From the NCBI GenBank assembly GCA_965261065.1, contig OZ253444.1, positions 5,208,001 to 5,272,000 of the forward strand: a stretch of 64,000 bases of DNA, written 5' to 3'. A program made the translations under genes and the position numbers. Shown one piece after another: positions 18,328 through 28,875 of the stretch (the first letter of the stretch is position 1; each line of letters opens with the position of its first letter). This DNA is from JAKZVK01 sp965261065. GTDB taxonomy: Bacteria; Acidobacteriota; Terriglobia; Bryobacterales; UBA6623. Under the pieces are notes generated by a model, which did no database searches, was not told where the DNA came from, and saw only the letters and a program-made list of their open reading frames with translations.

Positions 18328-19244
18328 TGGCACGGACAAGCAAACTCGCGTCTTTGGCGGCGCTGTTGCGGATTCACCACTGGGTCAAGAATCTCCTCGT
18401 CCTCGTCCCGCTAGTTACCAGCCACGAGATTGATAGTCTGTCTCTCATCGGTCTTGGAGCGATCGCATTCCTCGTTTTCTCGCTGGCGGCCTCCGCAAGC
18501 TACGTGATCAACGATCTACACGATATCAAGGCCGACCGGCAGCATCCGACCAAGCGCTTACGGCCGTTGGTTACTGGGGAGATCGCCACGTCAACTGGGT
18601 ACGTCCTGAGTACGCTGCTGGTGCTTATAAGCGTGTCGGTCGCCTCGTGGACGCTGCCGCCACTATTCGTGGCTACGCTATTGGTCTATGTGGCTGCATC
18701 CGTCACCTATTCCCTCTACATTCGACGAATCCTCTTCCTAGATGTGATCTTTCTCACAGGGCTGTACTGCGTTCGAATCATTGCTGGTGGAATCGCTACG
18801 GAGCGGTATGTTTCTCCGTGGCTGCTGGGGCTATCTCGCTTCTTCTTTCTTAGTTTGGCCTTGTTGAAACGCTACATCGAGTTGAGAGAGTTCGCAACGG
18901 TGAGTGACGGAGTAGCTTCTCCAGGTCGTGGCTACGTTGCTGGCGATGCCGAGATTGTTCGGTCTGTGGGTCCGGCAAGCGGATACCTCTCAGTCCTTTT
19001 CCTGGCGTTCTACATCAACAGCGATCAGGCTCAGACCCTCTACGAAGCGCCAATCGGCCTCTGGCTCGTGAGCCCTATCTTGATTTACTGGATCACTCGA
19101 TTGTGGCTATTAGGGCATCGGGGTGAGATAGCGAACGATGCGATTGTGTTCGCGGCCCGCGACGGCGTCACATACGCGGTCGCTGCCCTGATCGCGGCCA
19201 TCATGTACATTGCGACTGTCGGCCTCCAACACGCAGGACCCTAG
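18327..19244 (+). CDS. UbiA-family prenyltransferase, polyprenyl-phosphate phosphoribosyltransferase-like
   Basis: A 305-residue membrane protein with about nine helices. The first Asp-rich motif is NDLHDIKADRQHPTK (Asn62-Asp63, Asp66, Asp70), with the HPTKRLRP extension typical of decaprenyl-phosphate phosphoribosyltransferases (DPPR synthases) rather than quinone enzymes. The second aspartate cluster is replaced by the YSLYIRRILFLDV region, as in that subgroup. It would attach phosphoribose to polyprenyl phosphate at the inner membrane. Start ATG 18327 shares a base with the upstream TGA, so it is coupled to the GT87-like gene, an obvious user of the lipid-pentose product. Confidence 0.82.
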   Translation: MARTSKLASLAALLRIHHWVKNLLVLVPLVTSHEIDSLSLIGLGAIAFLVFSLAASASYVINDLHDIKADRQHPTKRLRPLVTGEIATSTGYVLSTLLVLISVSVASWTLPPLFVATLLVYVAASVTYSLYIRRILFLDVIFLTGLYCVRIIAGGIATERYVSPWLLGLSRFFFLSLALLKRYIELREFATVSDGVASPGRGYVAGDAEIVRSVGPASGYLSVLFLAFYINSDQAQTLYEAPIGLWLVSPILIYWITRLWLLGHRGEIANDAIVFAARDGVTYAVAALIAAIMYIATVGLQHAGP

Positions 19245-19306
19245 TTTGACGTTGTGTCCATTCTGACATCAAGTGGAGTAGTGCCCGCACACGCTAGAAT
19301 CACACC

Positions 19307-19849
19307 GTGGCCTCGAGAGGATCCACCCTGCTGGCTGCTGAAGCGCTGTATGAATACGCGGTTCGAGCGCTGGCACGACGATCGTTGACGGCTGTCGAGC
19401 TGCGCACGCGTCTGGGCCGGCGGGCGGCTCGGGCGGAAGACGTGCAGGAAGTCGTCGGGCGATTGGTCGAGGTGGGGTACCTCGATGACGCGAATCTAGC
19501 CGAATCGTATTCACGCTTCCGGCGAGAATACGAGGCTCTGGGCCGGAAGCGCGTTCGACGGGAATTGGAACGGCGGGGGGTCGAACCGGGCGTCGCGGAA
19601 GGTGCGGTTGGGGAGGCCTACCGGGATGCCGATGAAGCGCAACTCATCCGGGTACACCTGCGCCGTAAGCTCGGCGAGCGGTATCGAGAGCGATCGATCA
19701 CCGATCCCAAGCACATGGCGCGACTCTACCGTGGGCTGATCAGGGCGGGATTTGCCTCTGATAAAATCGTGGAAGCACTGCAGGAGATCGCCTCCGAAAG
19801 CGAGTGGCTGGAAGGTTTCGGCGACCAAGCCGACGAAGCTTTTGACTAA
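19307..19849 (+). CDS. recX: RecX-family regulatory protein
   Basis: A 180-residue RecX, which binds RecA filaments and limits recombinase activity. It shows the triple three-helix repeats: ALARRSLTAVELRTRL, then VVGRLVEVGYLDDANLAESY, then GRKRVRRELERRGV, and a C-terminal ARLYRGLIRAGFASDKIVEAL. The start is GTG 19307. recA is not adjacent; instead alaS follows 132 bases later, an arrangement also common elsewhere (recX-alaS). Confidence 0.9.
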   Translation: MASRGSTLLAAEALYEYAVRALARRSLTAVELRTRLGRRAARAEDVQEVVGRLVEVGYLDDANLAESYSRFRREYEALGRKRVRRELERRGVEPGVAEGAVGEAYRDADEAQLIRVHLRRKLGERYRERSITDPKHMARLYRGLIRAGFASDKIVEALQEIASESEWLEGFGDQADEAFD

Positions 19850-19981
19850 CAACGGATCGACTGGCAGGCTCCGTTCAGCCAACGCGGCGGCGAGGCCCGA
19901 GAGTGTTCGACGCCGCAGGTTCGCGCCTGACCTCCGGTGCAGGCGTCAAAGGCCGTTCGCGGCTCGTAGCGAGACCAGGTA

Positions 19982-22630
<2,649 letters not shown>

Positions 22631-22648
22631 GCGGGCGCAGCGGACGTT

Positions 22649-22707
22649 TCACGCAAAGACGCAAAGAACGCAAGGTTCCCCTCGGCGGGCTTTGCGCCTT
22701 TGCGTGA
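22649..22707. repeat. Inverted repeat after alaS (terminator-like)
   Basis: TCACGCAAAGACGCAAAG (22649-22666) pairs with CTTTGCGCCTTTGCGTGA (22690-22707) with one mismatch and a 23-base loop. The arms also contain short internal direct repeats (CGCAAAG). It could act as terminator or as a mobile palindromic repeat. Confidence 0.65.
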
Positions 22708-22746
22708 GCCACTCTTCACTGTTCTTCTAAACCGACGGAAAATCCA

Positions 22747-23976
22747 GTGTCCGAACCCGCACCCTACGACGACGCCGGGAATCGCGAACGTGTTTCGCGA
22801 TTGATCGAGCGTGGCGTGGACGTGTGGGGACCTGACCGAGTCTACGTCGCTGCTGATGTGCCGCTCGAGAACATCGAGCCCGGTGCCGTCTTGCTCAACG
22901 CAGCGCTAAGCGGATCGCAACTGCGCATCGGCCGCCGATCGCGGATCGGCGTTTCCGGTCACGCGCGCGTGGCGGATTGCCAGATCGGCCGCGATGTTGA
23001 GTTGGGGGCGGGCTCCTACGAGAACGCCACTCTTCTTGATGGGTGCCGCGTTCGCGGTTTCGCCGAACTGCGGGAAGGCACGCTGCTCGAAGAGCAAGCC
23101 GAAGCGGCCCACAGCGTCGCCTTCAAGAACACCATCCTCACCGCGACGGTCGTCGCCGGGTCGCTGATCAACTACTGCGACATTTTCATGAGCGGCGGCA
23201 CGTCGCGCGACGACCACAGCGAGGTGGGCTCGGGCGTGATCCACTTCAACTTCGATCCGCGCGGGGACAAGTGGAGTAGCCTGATCGGCGACGTGCGGGG
23301 CGTGCTGCTGCGGTCGGCGCCGGTCTTCGTCGGGGGGCATTGCGGGCTGGTGGGGCCGTTGCACGTCGACTTCGGCGCGGTCGTGGCGGCGGGGTCGATC
23401 GTTCGTAAAGACGTCGGTCCGGATTGCGTGCAGTTCGAGTCGGCGGAAACGCAGCGCACCGATGGCTTCGACCGCGAGATCTATATGGGTTTGAAGCGCA
23501 AGTTCCTCGCAACGGCGAAGCTGGTCGGGAACCTGCACGCGCTGGATGCCTGGTACGAGCAGGTTCGGATGCGGTTCGCGGAGGATCGTCAGAAGGCGCT
23601 CTACGCCGCGGCGCGGGAGCAGATCCGGCGGCACATCGCCGAGCGGGCGACGCGGCTTGACAAGATCATTGGCAAACTGGAGCGGTCGATTGCGAAGTCG
23701 TCGGCGTTGGGCGGTGAAACGGCGGCGCGTTTTCACAACGAGCATCGATGGTTGCTCAAGAGCCGGGAGCAGGTTACAGAGATCATCACGTCGAAGCCCG
23801 AGGGTCCGCCACCGCCCGAGGGGTTTGTGCGGGACTACGAACAGGTCCGGCAGGGTGCTTCGCACGTCGATGCGATTCGACAGGTCGGCGACGGAGCGGC
23901 TGCCATAGCTGCCAACTGGTTGGGTCCTCTGGCCGGCATTACGACAGCACGCATGCGGGCCTTGTTGGATTTGTGA
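22747..23976 (+). CDS. Left-handed beta-helix protein, sugar-nucleotide pyrophosphorylase/acyltransferase-like
   Basis: A 409-residue cytoplasmic protein. Residues about 40-230 show hexapeptide-like turns of a left-handed beta-helix (DCQIGRDVELGAGSYENATL, VGGHCGLVGPLHVDFGAVVAAGSIVRKDV). This part resembles UDP-GlcNAc pyrophosphorylase-related proteins of Acidobacteria and Planctomycetes. There is no N-terminal nucleotidyltransferase domain, so catalysis of uridylyl transfer is unlikely. The C-terminal 170 residues are alpha-helical and charged. GTG 22747 was chosen because it opens the conserved part. The function is unknown; acyl transfer or a scaffold role are possible. Confidence 0.65.
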   Translation: MSEPAPYDDAGNRERVSRLIERGVDVWGPDRVYVAADVPLENIEPGAVLLNAALSGSQLRIGRRSRIGVSGHARVADCQIGRDVELGAGSYENATLLDGCRVRGFAELREGTLLEEQAEAAHSVAFKNTILTATVVAGSLINYCDIFMSGGTSRDDHSEVGSGVIHFNFDPRGDKWSSLIGDVRGVLLRSAPVFVGGHCGLVGPLHVDFGAVVAAGSIVRKDVGPDCVQFESAETQRTDGFDREIYMGLKRKFLATAKLVGNLHALDAWYEQVRMRFAEDRQKALYAAAREQIRRHIAERATRLDKIIGKLERSIAKSSALGGETAARFHNEHRWLLKSREQVTEIITSKPEGPPPPEGFVRDYEQVRQGASHVDAIRQVGDGAAAIAANWLGPLAGITTARMRALLDL

Positions 23977-23980
23977 AGCA

Positions 23981-24108
23981 GCGTCGACTTCCGGGTCGAC
24001 GTCTGTTGCTTAACAGGCGCTGCCTCAGGCAGCCTAGCGCCTCTCGAGTATTGTCAGGGTTCGTGCCGGACCGCTCCCTTACGGTCACGGCTCGGTTGAC
24101 GTCGACCC
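23981..24108. repeat. Composite repeat cluster between two genes
   Basis: It contains a GTCGAC-TTCCGG-GTCGAC hairpin (23981-24004), a second palindrome around GCTGCCTCAGGCAGC (24017-24041), an inverse copy of the 32-bp repeat (24066-24097), and GACGTCGACCC (24098-24108), which is the inverse complement of 23993-24003. A similar pairing of the GTCGAC hairpin and the 32-bp repeat is at 52112-52202. Confidence 0.75.
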
Positions 24109-24173
24109 TGCCGGCTAGGAGGCTCGCGCCACAAATCAGGATCGGCCGCGGAGCTTCCTGGTACAATCCCGCC

Positions 24174-25671
24174 ATGCCAGTGCACAGCAAAACGCAGCCG
24201 GCCCCTCGTCTTCTCCACTACCTGCTCACCCTCTTCTTCAGCCTACTTCTGCTGGCGTCGTGCGGGCCTTCCTACGAAGTGCTCGACGAAAGCCGGCAGG
24301 CGACTGGCGTCAAAGTGGGTGAGGTGACGGAATCGTTCGGCCATCGTGGCGATGCGCCTCACCGAGCAGGCCGAGCGCCGCCATGACGGCATTTTGCGGC
24401 GCAAGCGATCCGAAAGGAAAGTACCGCCGGTGATCCCCAATGTCCCGGACCTCGAAGGCTCGGCGCCCGGCGCGCCCGGACGTGTGCGCGTCCGCTACAG
24501 CACGCAGCGGGGGGCGTCCGACAGCTTTCCCGAAGGCCCGGCCGACGGCCAAGAGACTCCGTGGCACGAGGTCAAGGCCGAGGACGACTTCACGCACCAG
24601 TTCGCGATCACCGGCTTGCAGCCCTCCACCGTCTACTACTACTCGGCGGAGACCTCGAACCTCGACGGCTCTGTCTTGCACCAGCCGCTTCTGGGGCAGT
24701 TCGAAACCGCGCCGCCGGCCGACGAGTACACCGATGTGACGTTCACTGTGATCACTGGCCAGATGTATATGCATTCGGACCACAAAGACGGCTTCATGGC
24801 GTACGGCTCGATGGCCGCGCTGAAGCCCAAGTTCATCGTGCCCACCGGCGACACGGTCTACTACGACAGCGACGACCCGCCCGCCGCCACGATCGACATC
24901 GCCCGCTACCACTGGAACCGCATGTACAGTTTCCCCAAGCTGATCGACTTCCATCTCAAGGTGCCCACCTATTTCGAGAAGGACGATCACGACTCGCACC
25001 TCAACGACGGCTGGCCCGGCTTAATGCGCACTTTCATGAGCCCGTTCACCTTCGAGGAAGGCCTGAAGGTCTACAACGAGCAAGTGCCGATGAGCGAGAA
25101 GCCTTACCGCACGTTCCGTTGGGGCAAGGGCTTGCAGGTCTGGGTCCTCGAGGGGCGTGACTTCCGCTCACCCAACACGATGGAAGACGGCCCCGACAAG
25201 ACGATCTGGGGCGCCGAGCAGAAGAAGTGGCTCAAGGATACTCTGCTCGCCAGCGACGCCGATTGGAAGGTGCTCATCAGCCCAACGCCGATCGTTGGGC
25301 CCGACCGCTCGAACAAGCACGACAATCACTCGAATGTCGACTTCACGCACGAGGGCGACGAGTTCCGCAACTTTGTCAAAGAGAACCTAGCGGACAACTA
25401 TTTCGGGGCTTGCGGCGACCGCCATTGGCAGTACCACTCGGCGCATCCCAAGTCGGGCATGCATGAGTTCTCATCCGGCCCGATCAGCGACATCCATGCC
25501 GGCGGCTCACCGGGACATGATCCGGTCTACCATCAGTTCCACCGGGAGATGGGCGGGTTTCTATCGGTGCAGGCGAAGAAGGTGGGCGAGGAGAGTACGA
25601 TAGCTTTTCGGCTGCACGCGGTGGATGGGAACGTCGAGTACGAGTACACGCGGTCGGTGGCGGTGGAGTAG
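24174..25671 (+). pseudogene. PhoD-like alkaline phosphatase, frameshifted after its signal peptide
   Basis: ATG 24174 opens a lipoprotein signal (LLASC) and continues to VGEVTES. One extra T at 24336 or 24337 then throws the frame; dropping it gives TESSAIVAMRLTEQ and continues for another 440 codons to 25671. The rest matches PhoD-type Fe/Ca-dependent phosphatases: an N-terminal Fn3-like domain (VRVRYSTQRG, TVYYYSAETS), then VPTGDTVYYDSDD, FEKDDHDSHLNDGWPG and a C-terminal GACGDRHWQYHSAHP and SSGPISD. Intact, it would be an exported phosphodiesterase or phosphomonoesterase. Read only from ATG 24346 it would lack export. The shift may be a real mutation or an assembly error. Confidence 0.75.
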
Positions 25672-25690
25672 GGAAGGGCCGGCTTGGCTG

Positions 25691-27037
25691 CTAGGCCATG
25701 TGTTCGCGAGCCAGCATGCGATCGAGGGCCAATAGGTTCATCATCAATCGCCGCAGGGGGTGGTAGTTGTCTTGGCGGACGCCGCGGTAACCGGGCTTGA
25801 AACTGAACTGGCGGTCTTCGCCCAAGCTATAGGTGGAGTGGCCGAACCGGCGTAGCGAGAACTTGTTGTCGGCGATGTCCTGCGCGAGGGTGAAGTAGCG
25901 CGCGGCCCACGCGGTGCCGGTGTGCTCGAACACCTTCAGGGCTGAAACCAGGACCTCTTGCTGCGCCCACATGCTCTTGTAGTAGAAGTACTCGCCGGTG
26001 AGCCGCAGCTCCGGACGGTCGCCCGGCAGTTGCATCGGGGGCCACTCATAACAACCCGCATCGACGTTGATCCACTCAGACAGCCCGCCGTAGACGTGGT
26101 CCCAGCCGATGTCGAGGTGCTGCCGTAGCTGCCGTGCCGCCAAGTCGAACATCGCCCGGTCGCCGCGGCGCAGCGCCTCGTCCATCACCATCCACAAGCA
26201 TTGGCAGCAATGGCCGAGCAGCGACTTGTTCTTCTCGGATTCGATGGGACTGAAGTCGTGGTTACGGTATTCGTTGGTGAGGCCGATGTCGGCGTTGTGG
26301 TGCTTGTGGAGAATCGCGTCGACGCAGAAGTCAGCGATGCGCTCGATCTCGGGGTCGTGGCCGCGGTGGAGGATCTGCGTGCACGTTTGCAGGTTGAGCA
26401 TCCAGTTGCCTTGGATGCGCGCACCGCGATGAGGTGCGTACTTGTCCTGGAAGTCGGGGCGGTTGATATAGCGGAAGAGCTTCTTGACCAAGGAGATCGC
26501 CAGGTCGCGGGCTTCGTCGTCGCCGGCCGCAGCAGCGTACTCTTGCAGGCCTTCGGCCAGGAAGTACATGCCGTAGACATCGTCATTGAATGGCGTGAGG
26601 ATCTTGCCGTCTCGCGACACGTTGACGGCGTACCAACCGTCATCCTGCCGGGCGTGTGCGAGCCAGAACTTTTTGGTCTTGCGGGCGATCTCGAGGTGGC
26701 GGACGTCGCGCCCGAGGTGGTTGTAGAGATAGCTGTAGACCCAGATGCCTCGACCTTGATACCAGTGATACTTGTCGTCGTTGAGACGCGTCCCGTCATA
26801 GTCGAGCGCGGTCATGAAGCCGCCGCGCTCGTGGTCGATGCCGTGATGGTCCCAGAAGGGAAGCTGGATGTTGAATAGCTCGTCGCGGTAGTGGTCGCGG
26901 AGTTTTGTAAGGGCGGCACGGCTCACCTCCGGAGAGGGCGCAGAAGTTTCTTGAGCGGAGGCCTTGCGAGCAGTCGCGGCCAGTGCCGCTGAGGCCGCGG
27001 TCGAGCCGAGAAAACGGCGGCGCGTCGACTTGATCAT
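25691..27037 (-). CDS. AGE-family (N-acylglucosamine 2-epimerase-like) exported protein
   Basis: A 448-residue protein. It begins with a Tat signal (STRRRFLGSTAAS) from ATG 27037; an in-frame ATG at 27058 adds seven residues and puts the signal deeper. The mature part is an alpha/alpha-barrel of the AGE / mannose-isomerase type: NIQLPFWDHHGIDHERGGFMTALDYDG, KYHWYQGRGIWVYSYLYN, LGHCCQCLWMVMDEALRRG and HLDIGWDHVYGGLSEW. The conserved His/Arg/Trp residues of the barrel are visible. Most family enzymes are cytoplasmic, so an exported one suggests action on oligosaccharides in the periplasm. The substrate is unknown. Confidence 0.8.
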   Translation of the reverse strand: MIKSTRRRFLGSTAASAALAATARKASAQETSAPSPEVSRAALTKLRDHYRDELFNIQLPFWDHHGIDHERGGFMTALDYDGTRLNDDKYHWYQGRGIWVYSYLYNHLGRDVRHLEIARKTKKFWLAHARQDDGWYAVNVSRDGKILTPFNDDVYGMYFLAEGLQEYAAAAGDDEARDLAISLVKKLFRYINRPDFQDKYAPHRGARIQGNWMLNLQTCTQILHRGHDPEIERIADFCVDAILHKHHNADIGLTNEYRNHDFSPIESEKNKSLLGHCCQCLWMVMDEALRRGDRAMFDLAARQLRQHLDIGWDHVYGGLSEWINVDAGCYEWPPMQLPGDRPELRLTGEYFYYKSMWAQQEVLVSALKVFEHTGTAWAARYFTLAQDIADNKFSLRRFGHSTYSLGEDRQFSFKPGYRGVRQDNYHPLRRLMMNLLALDRMLAREHMA

Positions 27038-27219
27038 TCCTTCCAGTCGGAGCCGCATTCATCATACTCCGCTTGGCATGTGAGCGAAGGGCGTTTGCCG
27101 GACCGTAATCAGCTTGGAGAAGGACCACCCTGACCGCTCCCAGGCGTAGCCAGCTTCGGAGTTTTACTCTTCAATGATCGCGGCTTTCGTCCCTTAGGTA
27201 ACACGAGTACTCGATACGG

Positions 27220-28512
27220 TCAGGGCGCCTTGGCCGCGTCGAGGAGGCGGAGCCAATTCTCGCCGAGGATTCGCTTGATGCGCTGCTCGCTGTAGCCCTT
27301 CTTCACGAGCGATTCGGTGAGGCGTGGGTAGCTGGTGGCATCGAAGTCGAGCAGGTTGGGGCCGCTCATCAGGTCAAGACCGATGCCGATGTGGCGGTCG
27401 CCGACCATCTCGACCGCGTAGTCCACCTGGTCGGCCCAGTCATCGACCGTCGGGAGTGGCGCGCCGGCGTCGATGGCCCTCTTGTGCCGTTCGCGCCAGG
27501 GGATGCCGTACGCGGTTCCGTCACGCTGATCACGGTCGCGGACCCAGCGGTCGTGCATCTCCGCGTCGAGTGCACCGATGTAGGCGCCGAAGTCTTCGTA
27601 AGGCTTGCGGAAGAAGGTGTAGTCCTGAATGAGATGCCGTAGCGGCGGGGGTGCATTATCGCTCGATTGAGACCGCTGCCATTCCGAGTACTCTCGCCCT
27701 ATCTGCGTGGTACTCGAGTGCATGCCCATGAGCCCTCCCTTGGCCGCCATGGCTCTGAGCACTTGGTCGGACAGTGTCCGTGGGTGGTCCACGAAATGTT
27801 GCAGCCCATGGTGGCTGCCGACGACCGGTGCGCGGCTGGCCTCGATGATTTGCATCTTGGCTTCGTCGGTGGCGTGGGAGAGGTCGATCATGATCCCGAG
27901 CCGATTCATCTCCGCAACGATCTTGCGGCCTTGTTCGGTCAGACCGCCCCATTTTTTCATGCCAAGCTTGGCGTCGATGAAGGCGTTGGTCGTGTTGTGG
28001 CTGAGTGGCTGGATCATGCGGACGCCGAGACGGTGGAAGAGCCGCAAGACGTCGAGGTCGCCCTCGGTGTCGAAGCCGCCTTCGAGTGCGAGGATGGCGG
28101 CCATCTTGACCTTGCCGACGATGCGGCGCACGTCGGCGGAGGTGAGCGCGAGCTCCATCTTGTCGGCGTTGGCGTCGAGGACGCGGTAGAAAGTTTCGAT
28201 CAGGCGGCAGGCCTGCTTCACGGCGTAGTTGTAGTTGTTGTAGGGGTCTTCGATGTAGACGGTATGGACGACGACGTCGAGCCCGCCTTGCTTGGCGCGG
28301 GCGTAGTCGAACAAGCCGGTCTCCTGTACTTTCCAGGGGTCGATGCCTTGATGGAAGACGGGCGTGACGATGTGGACGTGTCCGTCAACGACGATGGCTT
28401 CTTCGTGGAGTCGGACGGGGTCGAGGGATTGCGCGGGGAGGTTCGGCGGGATGATGAGGGCCTGGAGTAGCAGGCAAAGGAGTAACGTAAGGCTGTTTCG
28501 GGCTTGGGACAT
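27220..28512 (-). CDS. Membrane dipeptidase, peptidase family M19
   Basis: A 430-residue exported zinc dipeptidase (renal-dipeptidase family). A good ribosome site, CAGGAGG, lies five bases before ATG 28512; the longer reading to 28533 would run through that site. A signal peptide covers about residues 1-28. Metal-site segments are present: VDGHVHIV (an HxH where most M19 enzymes have HxD), ILALEGGFD, IDLSHATDEA and VGSHHGLQHF. The partner IGIGLDLMSG and the tail ILGENWLRLL are typical. It would hydrolyse dipeptides, possibly those from peptidoglycan turnover. It is divergent from the large operon starting at 28876. Confidence 0.87.
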   Translation of the reverse strand: MSQARNSLTLLLCLLLQALIIPPNLPAQSLDPVRLHEEAIVVDGHVHIVTPVFHQGIDPWKVQETGLFDYARAKQGGLDVVVHTVYIEDPYNNYNYAVKQACRLIETFYRVLDANADKMELALTSADVRRIVGKVKMAAILALEGGFDTEGDLDVLRLFHRLGVRMIQPLSHNTTNAFIDAKLGMKKWGGLTEQGRKIVAEMNRLGIMIDLSHATDEAKMQIIEASRAPVVGSHHGLQHFVDHPRTLSDQVLRAMAAKGGLMGMHSSTTQIGREYSEWQRSQSSDNAPPPLRHLIQDYTFFRKPYEDFGAYIGALDAEMHDRWVRDRDQRDGTAYGIPWRERHKRAIDAGAPLPTVDDWADQVDYAVEMVGDRHIGIGLDLMSGPNLLDFDATSYPRLTESLVKKGYSEQRIKRILGENWLRLLDAAKAP

Positions 28513-28875
28513 GGAGACCTCCTGTTGTGACACGGCTGTATCCTCGGCTGGCCGCTTGTTAGCGCTCGATATTGTACAGCGTTCGAAGCCGGTCGGTGCT
28601 GCGGTGCTTGTTTGGCGGGTAAAGATTGCGTTGTAACGTTCGGTTGGTCGTAGAAATTACACTTGGGAACGGCGGTGAGGGCCGAATGGCTGACAGAGGA
28701 AAAGTGGGCTGAATAGGCGGTTTGTGACTTTTCGGGTGCCTAAGGTCGATTTGGAATGAGTTTTGCATACAGTCTGGCCGATGTCGCTGACCGGGGCCGG
28801 AGATCGCTCGAAGCAATGAAGTGCGGGAGAAGCCTTAGGGCTGTCAGCGGCCGGGTGACGTAGGCTAGTAGGCAA
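28513..28875. other. Divergent intergenic region before the six-gene operon
   Basis: This 363-base gap separates two divergently transcribed genes and must carry the promoters of both. I see a TGACT-TTTCGGG-type stretch and a GCATACAGT segment near 28768-28776 that could be a -10 region, but no strong consensus -35/-10 pair. No gene. Confidence 0.4.

Noticed and set aside
27059..27219. Possible small gene between the epimerase and dipeptidase genes
   Set aside because: Only short frames without ribosome sites or codon bias.
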